64,000 bases of DNA from Echinarachnius parma. Taxonomy: Eukaryota; Echinodermata; Echinoidea; Clypeasteroida; Echinarachniidae. Position 1 is the first letter of the stretch, and every line of letters starts with the position of its first letter. Below, piece after piece: positions 12,343-22,519 of this stretch. Position numbers and translations under genes: made by a program. The notes beneath the pieces were generated by a model. The model was not told where the DNA came from. It did no database searches and worked only from the letters and a program-made list of their open reading frames with translations. The stretch covers positions 20,725 to 84,724 of the forward strand of contig JBAMJV010010009.1 in NCBI GenBank assembly GCA_037951105.1. Direction: 5' to 3'.

Positions 12343-15300
12343 ATGACACAATCTAATGACTTTGCTTTTAATTTGTTGAATGAAGATGAGCTTTTTGATT
12401 TATTTTATGATGATTCTGATACACAACAAAGAAGAAACAACTTTGATTTTGATAGTAATGTTGCCGAAGAAATTAATGAGCTCATAAATGATACTGATTT
12501 TAATAATGGCAATGTTTTACAATATCCTTCCTCTAAATATATAACAGAACAACAATTTAAATCGTTAGAACAATTAGAAGATACATTTTCTCTTCTTCAT
12601 TTAAATATAAGAAGTATTAATAAAAACTTTGAAAATGTTCGTGTACTCTTAGAGGGCTCTTCACAGAATGGCTTTTCAGTCATTGGACTTACGGAAACTT
12701 GGCTATCTTATGGCACAAACACATTATACGCCCTTTCATGATTTTATAGATAATAGTAGATTGAATAGAACAGGTGGTGGGGTTGGTTTCTATATTAAAC
12801 AAAATCTTGATTATTTTATTCATAATGATTTAAACTCTATGACAGAGTTTGTTGAATCTTTATTTATAGAAATTAAACAAGGGGATGACAAAAATATACT
12901 AATTGGAGTAATTTATAGACCCCCAAACTCTAATATAAATGACTTTATGGTATATATGCAAGATTTAATTAATTCACCCGCTTTAAGAAACAAGGAGTGC
13001 TATTTTGTTGGAGACTTTAATATAGATTTATCACAATGTAATACACTAAATATTCCTCAAGATTTCTTAAATATAATGTTGACTGCGTCTTTCTTGCCCC
13101 TCATTTCAAAACCTACCCGTGTAACTCAACGCTCAGCAACCCTCATTGATAATATATTTTGTAACGTTACTCCCCTACCTGAGTCGGGTATAGTTTTATC
13201 GGACATATCCGATCACTATCCCATTTATACAACATTTCCCTTTAAACATAAACATAATAGGAAAGTAAGAAATTAAAGTAAACGTAAAACAACCCCCGAA
13301 AATGTAGCTAGACTCAAGGAAGCTCTCAGTGATGCAGATTGGTCAGAAGTTTATAACCTAGAAGATACTAATCAATCATATGAGGTCTTTATGCAAACTT
13401 TGAACTCATATCTGGATCAATATATTCCTTTAACAAAAGTTAAATTAGGGCAGTATAAAAAAAAACCCAGACTTCCTTGGGTTTCAAAAACGTTATTACG
13501 GTCTATAAACCGAAAGAATAATTTATATTATATAAACAAATTAAAACGCATCGAGACTTCCCGTTTAAAATATACAACTTATAAAAATACATTAATTAAA
13601 ATATTGCGCGCAGAAAAAAGGAAATATTATATGAATCAATTAAATTTGTTTAAATATGACATGCCTAATACGTGGAGAATCATTAATAACGCTATGAATA
13701 ATTTGAAGCAACAACATAATATTACTAAAATAAATTATAATAACGTAGAAATTGATGATGATAAACTGATTCCTAACGTATTTAATACGCATTTTTCGCA
13801 GATTGGCCAGAACCTTGCTCAATCTATTCCAACTGCAAACAAAGAATTTTTTGAATATTTAGGTCCCTCAAATAATAATTCATTATTTTTTAACCCTATT
13901 GTCCGCTCCGAACTGATTGATTTAGTAAACCAAATGCAAAGTAAAAAGAGCGCTGGACACGATGGTATTGATAATGTGCTGTTAAAAAATATTATAATGT
14001 TTATAGTTGATCCCTTAGTACATATATTTAATTTATCTTTAATACACGGGGTAGTTCCTAATAGTATGAAAATAGCCAAAGTTATTCCAATTTATAAAAA
14101 GGGAGATAAAACAGATATGAATAACTATAGACCAATATCATTATTAACAACCTTTTCTAAATTATTAGAAAAAATTATGTATATTAGAACTTTAGACTTT
14201 TTGAATAGGAATACAATTTTCTCTAAATTTCAATTTGGATTTAGAAAAAAACACAGTACAACTCATGCTTTATTAACATTTATTGATAACGTATATAAAG
14301 CCATAGATAATTATTCACACACGATAGGAGTTTTTCTAGACTTCTCTAAGGCGTTCGATACTGTTGATTATAATATACTCTTTTATAAATTACATCATTA
14401 TGGAATAAGGGGTACGACATTGGATTGGTTCAAAAGTTATCTCTCAAACCGCGAGCAATTTGTTTCTTTAAATAGCCACAGATCTAATTCGCAACCATTA
14501 AGCTGCGGCGTCCCACAAGGAAGCCTCCTTGGGCCTTTACTATTTATTATATATATAAATGACTTTCAGAACTCCTCTGAATGCCTCTCATTTATTTTAT
14601 TTGCTGACGATTCTAATGTATTTTTATCTCATTCTGACCCAAATGTTTTAGTTAACTATATGAATTTAGAATTGAAAAAAATACATGATTGGATAAATGC
14701 AAATAAATTATCACTTAATTTACAAAAAACTAAATACATGCTATTTAGTAATACTATAAAGCATTTACCCGACAATATTGTATTTAATAATTATATTATT
14801 GAACAAGTTATAACAATCAAATTTCTTGGAGTAACTGTAGACGACAAACTTTCTTGGGCTCCCCACATTAATAATATAAGTCGAGTGATTTCCCGAAATA
14901 TTGGAGTATTGAATAAACTAAAATATTATTTCCCAACTTCAACTTTGATTACGCTATATTATACTCTAATATTACCTTACTTGAATTATGGAATACTTTT
15001 ATGGGGCAACACACATTCTACGTATTTAGATAAAGTTTTACTTCTTCAAAAGAAAGCGCTGCGAGTTATTTTTAATGTCTCATTTCGAGCCCACACAAAT
15101 GAACTTTTTAAAGATAATAATATTCTCAAAATTCAAGATCTTTATAGTTATCAATTAGGACAATTTATGTATAACTTTAATATTGGTAATCAACCTGACG
15201 CATTTAAGCATATGTTTATTAAAAATAACACCATACATCGTTATAATACGCGTAATTCCGAAGCATATCATTTACCTCTAATTAGAACTCACTTAGCGAA

Positions 15301-15430
15301 ATCAAATATAACATTTAGTGGTCCCAAGTTTTGGAATAATTTGAATGATTTAATAAAAGACTCCCCTAGCCTCAATCAGTTTAAAACTAAACTAAAACAA
15401 CACTTATTATGTTCGTATTTAATAGACTAG
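12343..15430 (+). pseudogene. LINE ORF2: AP endonuclease plus reverse transcriptase, two breaks
   Basis: This protein would nick DNA and copy LINE RNA at the nick. The endonuclease block starts at HLNIRSINKNF and GLTETWLS, continues with GVIYRPPN, GDFNIDL and DHYPI. The reverse transcriptase has SAGHDGIDN, KVIPIYKKGDK, NYRPISLL, FGFRKKHST, LDFSKAFDTVD, GVPQGSLLGP and the catalytic FADDSN. The C-terminal block LILPYLNYGILLWG and FSGPKFWNNL is typical of CR1/L2/Daphne-like LINEs. There is one frameshift near 12715-12730 and one in-frame TAA at 13274-13276; otherwise it is open to the stop at 15428-15430. The reading frame is the longest LINE frame in the window, so the copy is young. Confidence 0.9.
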
Positions 15431-15831
15431 GCTCATTCATAATATAAAAGAAAAATAAATCAATTAAATTTAATTAAATTATATTATATTATATTAAATA
15501 GAATTTAACTCACATGATATAGTGTGTACTAGTGTCCTGACCTGGTCAACATTGCGAAGTACCTTGGTTGGCGAGATTACTGATCCATATTCTCTATGTC
15601 ATTGTCTTTGACTTTCTTTCCTCTACAACTCTTTACCTCCAAATTTTCTTTTTCTTTCTCCTTGTTTTTGTTTGTTTGTTTTTTTTTGCTTGTTTTTTTT
15701 TTCTTCTTTTTTTTTCCCCCTTCTTTTTTGGTTTCATTCTAAGTAGTAGTTTCCATTGGTTGTAGGTATACATTTGTATTTGTTTTAAATTTATCATCAT
15801 AGGGGAGAGACTCTCTTGTAGTATTATTATT

Positions 15832-15848
15832 ATTACTAGTAGTAGTAA

Positions 15849-15915
<67 letters not shown>
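15832..15915. repeat. (TAG)n microsatellite
   Basis: About 28 near-perfect TAG units with a few AAT variants at the left edge. It lies within the 3' region of the LINE, between its stop codon and its A-rich tail. Confidence 0.9.
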
Positions 15916-15919
<4 letters not shown>

Positions 15920-16749
15920 CATCTAGTAGTTTAAGGTAATGTAAGAGTAACTCTTGAGGGCGCTGCACACTACAAGCTTTGCTTTTTAGCAGCGCCCTCC
16001 ATTTTCAACAATTATTATTTATTACTGACTTGTATTGTGTATATTATGTATTTCATGACTTCTGTAAGAATATTTTTTGTCAGTGTATCATTCTGTAAAT
16101 TATACTTTTGTTGAAAATGAAATTAAATGAAATGAAAAAAAAATGAAATGAAAAAAAAATAGATTTATCTTTAATGTAAATAAAACAAAATATTTCACCT
16201 TTTCTTTATTTCTTAATTCTTAATTACAACTGTTTACAAAGTCAGGGCATTTAGTTTGCTAATATCATTTTGCATTTTCTCTCATTACTCGGTCGTATGA
16301 CATTAATTTAATACGGACTTCCCAGACATCATTTAGTAGGCATTTTAGATCACAAAAATACACATTTGTTCAACCATTTGCCAGTGTTTGCACATGTCAA
16401 CAACGTAACTAGATCCCTTTAATACCCACCTCTCGGTAGCAGCGAAAGAAAAGTACAGTTCGTGAGCCTGTTCTATAATAGTCAACTATCTGCAGCACCA
16501 ACCATTATCGTCCCTTTGTTAGGTAGTCACTATACAAATATTTTACTGCGTTTGTACACATGCAGGACAATAATTAAACGCATGGAGCCTCACCAGTCTA
16601 CAGTGACTACTTTGCTATTCTTTATTAGGTGGTCACTCATATTTGACTGTAATTATATCGGTGATATGTCTCATCTTGAGTAGTTTTATCCTTTGATTAC
16701 AAGTTATCCACATCTAACATAAAAAGTAAGTTATTGACAATGATGTTAA

Positions 16750-17616
16750 GGTATAGTTGAGTTTTGGTAAAGACAGTACAGTTTGGGTTAAACTTAATTT
16801 GAGTTACCAAAACCTCCACCATTACATTACAAATTAATAGCTATAACCCTATTGTGGTGAAGTGTGATGTCATAAATGATGTCATAAACATTTTTTTTAA
16901 GAATTTTCAAATTTGGACTTCACTTTCAGAAAGAGCATAACAAATAATGTTCAAATACCGAAAATCAAAGGAATAGGTTACGTATTGACTGAGATATGCC
17001 CATCCGAATGATTTTGTTTTCAATGGGCAATCTGTGTTATAGTGCACTGGTTCCTAAATTTAGGAACCAGTGCACTATAACACTATTATGCTCGAAAGGA
17101 ATACAACATAACAAACGACTAAGTAAAAAGACTGTTATCATTCAAAAAGACCTGTTAAAACTGAAAAGGGCGATCTCTAAAAAATCCTTGTTTTCAACCA
17201 TTCGAAATAAAATATTGTGGATGTGATGTTTTGTTGAAATCGTAATTAGATAGAGAGATAATCAACAACTATTTAAATACCTCTTTTGTACATTTTGGAA
17301 CAGAGAAAGCCTTTATAAAGAATGCAATGCGGGGCCCCACTCTTATTACAAATGGTTATGTCTATGGATATTCAAGCCATTTTTTAACCGTTTTTGATCA
17401 CGTTTTGTATTATCTCACAACAAAAAATGATTTTGTGTATAATAACGCCCTCTATACCAAAACTAAAATCCCCAAAGTTAATTCATATCGGATATGGTTA
17501 TGAATATTATTTAGCTGTTTCGAGAACCGATTTTGATCACAAAAAAATAATTGTGTCCTTATTATTGTGTGCTCTTTAAACAATATTTTTCCAAGCGCCC
17601 TTTAAACCAAAACTCT
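16750..17616. repeat. TTAA MITE, 'GATAGTTGAG' family, composite copy
   Basis: The left end follows TTAA (16746-16749) with GGTATAGTTGAGTTTTGGTA. A family-type right end, CTATACCAAAACTAAAATCC, lies at about 17451-17470 before TTAA. A second, more decayed right half (AGCTGTTTCGAGAACC to AAACCAAAACTC) follows to 17616. The interior contains a perfect 50 bp palindrome. Confidence 0.55.
17034..17083. repeat. Perfect 50 bp palindrome
   Basis: GTGTTATAGTGCACTGGTTC followed by CTAAA reads identically on the other strand with no spacer (25 bp arms). It could extrude as a cruciform or be read as a hairpin. It lies inside a MITE and has no counterpart in the other copies of that family. Confidence 0.9.
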
Positions 17617-18182
17617 TATATGAGTGAGCATTCACGCGATTCAACCGAAAGACTAAACAAAACACCAACCAATAAGCTATACTCGATCTTTGAAATTCGA
17701 ATATGTGATTATTGGTAATAATTATATTCATGGGTTTTAATGACAAGACATTAACAAGCGTAACATTTTAGAATTTGATTTAATCCTACAATACAAAAGT
17801 GCAAAGAAAATTGTTTCGTGTACTTTGCTATGAGGTGACAATTCTTAACTCTGGCTCAAAATGAGAGGTATGGGTTATTGTGTTTACTATTAAAGTGCTT
17901 TGCCTAGAGACACGCTAGCTGGTCACGCAAGTTGGGTCACGAAACTTTCGAATCGAAGACAACATCCCAATTCAATAGGCCACGACCTCGTCGTATACAG
18001 GGCTATTCATTGCAGAATGTATTAGATCAAAAATTCATTTTGAAATAGCAGCGTTCAGATTAATCGATATTGTAAGATAATTACAGTGCGTTCGATTATA
18101 AAGGAGACAATTATCAGCTCTGATTTCAATAAATCCATGTATCCTCAATTTCGTTTGATTTACCCTCCCCCCTCCCTTTCGC

Positions 18183-18375
18183 CAGTGGCGGATCTACGGG
18201 GGGGGGGGGGGGGGTTATAGGGTTTAACCCCCCCCCCCCCCTTTTTGGCAGCCAAGTGAAAATGTGATGTGCATAGAAAAACGCCATCATGTGTCCAGAC
18301 CCACACAGTATCCGCATCGTCATTGGGTCAACCCCCCCCCCCCCCCCCCTTAGCAAAAAGCTAGATCCGCCCCTG
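18183..18375. mobile_element. hAT-like MITE with visible empty site
   Basis: Ends are CAGTGGCGGATCTACGGGG and its complement at the right (CTAGATCCGCCCCTG), a CAG...CTG terminus typical of hAT-type elements. The 5 bp TTCGC is repeated directly outside both ends. Copy A of the segmental duplication, near 4770-4785 (GTCGCATATGCATAGGAGG), shows the uninterrupted site. G and C runs make up much of the interior. Confidence 0.75.
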
Positions 18376-18440
18376 TTCGCATATGCATAGGAGGCGAGTT
18401 AGGGATATAATTACAATGAGACCACTCGTTCCATCAGCGA

Positions 18441-18520
18441 TTTACGTAGCGTATAGTGGTCACGCTGAGACATCCACGCTCGGTGTCATGGGTTCGAATC
18501 CTCTCTTAGTCTTATGACTC
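18441..18520 (+). repeat. tRNA-derived SINE head
   Basis: A box TAGCGTATAGTGG (18447-18459) and B box GGTTCGAATCC (18491-18501) match the RNA polymerase III internal promoter at tRNA-like spacing. The flanks do not fold into a full acceptor stem and a non-tRNA tail follows, so this is a SINE or tRNA relic rather than a working tRNA gene. Confidence 0.6.
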
Positions 18521-18925
18521 TTCTTTTCTTTTGCCATGATAATTGGTGCGTAGCGCATTATTTAGTAAATGTATCATGCACAGTTTCCACCAAAAACAGA
18601 AAACTGTGGCCTACATCACTGATTATAAATAATTCATTAGGATGCCCTGAACTCGCCTGGGGAAAAAAATAACGCTAGCCGGATAGGTGCAACGATGGAC
18701 ACGACCTTCGCATTGAAGACAACAGCCCGATTCCATAGACCACGACATTGTCGTATACACGGCTATCCATCGCCGACTTAATTAGATCGAAAATTCATTC
18801 TGAATTATCAGCGTTCTGATTAATCGATATTGGGAGATAATTACGATGCATGCGGTTATTAGGGAGATCGACAACTGACAGCCCTGATTTCAATATATAC
18901 ATTCATGCTTCCTCTCTTCTTGTTA

Positions 18926-18953
18926 CCCCCCCCCCCCCCCCCCCCCCCCCCCC
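18926..18953. repeat. Poly(C) run
   Basis: About 28 consecutive C at the position where copy A has its G run and hAT-like sequence. It is low-complexity DNA with G-quadruplex potential on the minus strand. Confidence 0.85.
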
Positions 18954-19406
18954 TCTTATATTCGGGCATCATATTATGCAGATCAATCGTAATAACACTG
19001 TGTTTTTGTTTTGGCTTATCAGGGAAAACATTTGGAGATCGGTATTCGGGCAAAATACCTCCCCCCTAAAAAAAAAATGAGTACCTACGCCCAAGCTCTC
19101 CCTTTTAATATGTATCCCCTCTCCTCTATCGCCGTATGTTTATCTCTCTCCCTATTTGATGTTGTATCTCTGTAATTCTTTCCCCTTGTCCCCTTGTCCG
19201 TACAAATCACTGAGGGAACAATTCACTGTAGTTGAATATCAACATAAAGGAGAATATTTCAAACTAATTTGAAAAACACGGGACACATACACATTTCCCT
19301 TTAATTCAAATATTATGTCCAAATCAATAATTGGTTATTTATAACCGTTGATATGGCTTAAAAGTACCTTTCATTCTTTTGTGGCAATGTGATCTCTCTA
19401 TTCACG

Positions 19407-19490
19407 TAATGTGCGTGTGTGTGCGTGTGTGCGCGTATGTGTGTGCACGTAAGTGTCAGTGTGTGTGTCCGTATGTGTGTGTGTGTGTGT
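19407..19490. repeat. GT-rich microsatellite (copy B)
   Basis: Imperfect (GT)n with GC, CAC and TCC interruptions, equivalent to 5413-5510 in copy A. Confidence 0.85.
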
Positions 19491-19654
19491 CATATGGCTG
19501 ACAGATCATATGAAATGAAATATTGTAACTCTAATTTGTTGTTGTTAAAACATACTATTAAATTCTTCTAGAATAAAAGGTGTACTTTCTTCTGTACGAA
19601 AAATACAGAAAATTATTTTGGATTATGTAAAAGAAGAAAAAAAGTTGCTATCAA

Positions 19655-20477
19655 AGGGATAGTTGAGTTGTGGTATACAGGGTGCTACAATAAATATTTG
19701 TCACAGAAATACAATATAGACAACATTTTGAGATGGGGGGGGGGGGCTGATATTTGTTTTATGAGGTAATGCCAAACTGAGTGTCAAATCTGCAAAAACA
19801 TACAATTTTAATGACAGAATAAACTTTATGGTCAAGTCTGTCATCAGCCAAAGTGCGTTCTGGATCATCCTGGACATTGTATTGCTGGTGACATGTTATA
19901 CTGTTATACTATTATGACTGAATTTCAAATGGCCCATAATCCTGATGCTTATAAGCAGCTCTCAATGGATTGACTTGATAATGAAAGGACATCATTAGAA
20001 TATCTTCGGGGACCATAGTAACGCGACAATAGGTCTACTGGTGCAAAGTGTTACCAGTAGTCTTTGTCTTTTTAGGCCGGGCTCAAGTCGAGCCACTGAT
20101 GAAAATTCGGGCCAATGTTATCAAAATCGGTTCAGAAAGAGCTGAAATATCCACAATAATAAAACAATGTTGACCTAGCCCTTGCAAAAAAAATGCTTAC
20201 ACCTTTCAAAAATTTACAAAAGAGGTTTTTAAATAGTTGTTGATGATCTCTATATTTTAATCATTACTATAACAAAACTTCACATGCACAATTGTTCATT
20301 AAAAAATGGTGAAAATCAATACGCTTTTAGAAATAATTTTTGAATGATAGCAGAATTTTTACCAAGTTTGTATACCTTTCAAGCATGTATTAGTTTGTAA
20401 TGTTATGCTGCAGGTTTTGGTTACCAATATTCAGTTTGACCAAAAATGCACCTCTGTACCGAAACTCAACTTTTCCT
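19655..20477. repeat. TTAA MITE, 'GATAGTTGAG' family, long copy
   Basis: The left end is AGGGATAGTTGAGTTGTGGT and the right end CGAAACTCAACTTTTCCTTT before TAAA. The core GAGGTTTTTAAATAGTTGTT is present. The middle contains an extra segment (about 19850-20110) absent from the 549 bp copy, perhaps a further insertion. Confidence 0.6.
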
Positions 20478-20966
20478 TTAAAAAGGGTTAATTATGGCTT
20501 CACTTTATACAAAAATGTGAACAACATCAAGTACATGTAATTTGATAATATTGTATTTAATTGTATTATTTATATTGTTTTTTGTTGGGATTATAGGCTG
20601 GAGCTCGCTTATGGATGTCTGATGTATGTGTGCGACGGTGTGATCAGTGCTTAGGTGGGGATAGGGTTTTTCGTGGGCTAAGGGAGTCCTAGGGGGGGGG
20701 GGGGGGGGGTGAGACGTTAGGGGTAGCATATCTAAGTTCCCATTATCTTTTGTTATATCCTCCATTATGTTTATTCCGTGGAGTCAGTGAATTGAATATA
20801 GTTTATTTGTAATGTGTGTATGTATGTAAGGTGACGTTTTTTACTTTATCTTTCATTAAAACTAAGTTTGTGTGGTTCTCTGTTTATGAATGTTTATGTA
20901 TATTCGATTGTACGTAGATCCTATATGTACATAATTTGGAGGAATAAAAATCACTTAAAAAAATAA
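20478..20966 (+). mobile_element. 3' end of an L1/Tx1-type LINE (copy without coding part)
   Basis: It ends in TGTACATAATTTGGAGGAAT then AAAAATCACTTAAAAAAA, closely matching the last 60 bp of the LINE at 22516-26718. It also has a long G run (20689-20709), as that element does. It is followed immediately by a GT array. 5'-truncated; its left border coincides with a MITE end. Confidence 0.55.
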
Positions 20967-20999
20967 GGTGCGTCGGTGTGTGTGTTTCGTGCGCGTGTG

Positions 21000-21040
<41 letters not shown>

Positions 21041-21052
21041 CGTGTGTGTAGA
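20967..21052. repeat. (GT)n microsatellite
   Basis: The array directly follows the poly(A) of the LINE tail and is followed by the DNA transposon at 21057. Confidence 0.85.
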
Positions 21053-21056
21053 TGTT

Positions 21057-22515
21057 ATGGAGTGGTCACACGATACTTGCGACCACCTGCAACAGCTTGC
21101 GATTGGTCACGTGCACATATGAAAGGCGGATTTTGCCAAAGTCTGTAATACATCACCGCCCTGTACAAACTCACTGCAGATGTACAATATAAACACTCAA
21201 AAAATGTTCCGCAATTCAAGGATGAGCGTTAATATCTCTCTGCTCTTATATTGATATGGTCTTGATGCACAAATTACTACTATTACTACTACCACTACTA
21301 CTACTACTTCTACTACTACTACTAATAATAATAATTATAATAGTAATATTGTTAATTATAATAATAATATTATTTAATAATAATTAATAATAATAGTAGT
21401 TCGTATTATATAGCGCCTATAATAGCCTCTAAGCGTCACACCCGCATTGTACACATCCTCTACTCCCTGAGGAGCATGCTAGCGGTGGGTAACCTATTGG
21501 TGCACCAAGCTTATATGAAATTAGCATGAGTATGGAGCCATAGCAAAGACAAATGTTGCAAAATATAAACATAGGACGTGGTGCAAGCTTTTGGCTCTTA
21601 ATTAGCTCATACAAAGACCTCCAATAGGCCAAATATAAATTACCGCGGTAAACAAGGTAGAAAAACAACAAAAATAATAACTGTGGGACATGAAAGAGAA
21701 TCGTGGGCCCCAAGAGCGCAAGAGCCGAGACCCCCACCCCCCCCCCCCCCCCTCCCATTCGATCGTTGTCATGTGGATGCCAATCCCAATAATGATAATA
21801 CAAATCTGTCGGTTGAACACCTCCCTTTCATTATTGGTAAGGGTATGTAATGAGAATAAATAACTTTTGATGAAAAGCAGAAATATCTAGAGGCTTGCCT
21901 GGAGTATTCAGGATAAATCATTGTCTACCAAACCATGCATCTTTGCCATGGATACGATTTCAATAGTTCACCGCATGCGACGAGACTTGCCTGAAGTATT
22001 CAGGATTAAGTATTGTCTACCAAACCATGAATATTTGCCATGGATGCAATTTCAATAGGTCAATAGGGTGAGATGAAGCTACCGCAATAACCGCAATCAC
22101 CGCAATCACCTTGCTCTTTCTCTCTCTCTTCTATTGTTTTGATCGCAACGGATTTTGAACCGACTTTTTGATGTTCAAAAACCTTGCGACAAGACTTGCG
22201 ACGGGAACCTGCCGTCGCAAGAGAACACACGGCGCATGCGTTCCTCGTGACCAGTCGTGCTATTGTTCGATCGACAACCCAAAACCAGGCTTATGATGCT
22301 TATTAAGCACGGTAAATAACATGTTAGGTTAACTTTAGCCTAAATGTAATACATACAACCTATTAATGGCTATAATGGGAATAATACCGAATTTATTGCG
22401 ATATTTGCATTCTGATGTAACGTCTAGTTATTTCGAACATGATCGGCCCTTCATAAGTTCTATTGTCTTGTTGCAGGCTGTTGCAGGTCGTCGCAAGTCT
22501 CGTGGCCCACTCCAT
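21057..22515. mobile_element. DNA transposon with matching ends, non-autonomous
   Basis: The left end ATGGAGTGGTCACACGATAC (then TTGCGACCACCTGCAACAGC) is matched as an inverted copy at the right end (GCTGTTGCAGGTCGTCGCAA, then GTCTCGTGGCCCACTCCAT), about 45 bp with few mismatches. The interior has ATA/TAC repeats (21282-21400), a 15-base C run, and two direct 88 bp copies (21892-21980, 21984-22075). No transposase frame was found. Superfamily not determined. Confidence 0.65.
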
Positions 22516-22519
22516 TAGA

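Larger units (their letters stand above)
11770..16160 (+). mobile_element. Nearly complete Jockey/CR1-superfamily LINE
   Basis: The element consists of a probable 5' untranslated region (11770-12342, with a 13-base C run near 11797), a long protein frame (12343-15430), and a 3' region ending in a TGAAATGAAAAAAAAA-type tail at about 16130-16160. The 3' region includes a (TAG)n array and the motif GCAGCGCCCTCCATTTTCAA. A separate ORF1 protein was not found. The left border is inferred only from composition. The 3' tail sits directly in front of segmental duplication copy B. Confidence 0.7.
16218..19490 (+). repeat. Segmental duplication, copy B (paralogue of 3715-5520)
   Basis: Same landmarks as copy A in the same order, but expanded. 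It contains a TTAA MITE (16750-17616), a hAT-like MITE (18183-18375), a tRNA-derived SINE head (about 18441-18501), and a second copy of the CACGACCTCGTCGTATACA block (17,900-18,180 and again 18,665-18,930). It ends in the same GT array as copy A. No coding frames were recognised. Confidence 0.7.

Noticed and set aside
18441-18520. A functional tRNA gene
   Set aside because: The A and B boxes are good but no 7 bp acceptor stem or standard anticodon arm can be drawn; a SINE head is more likely.
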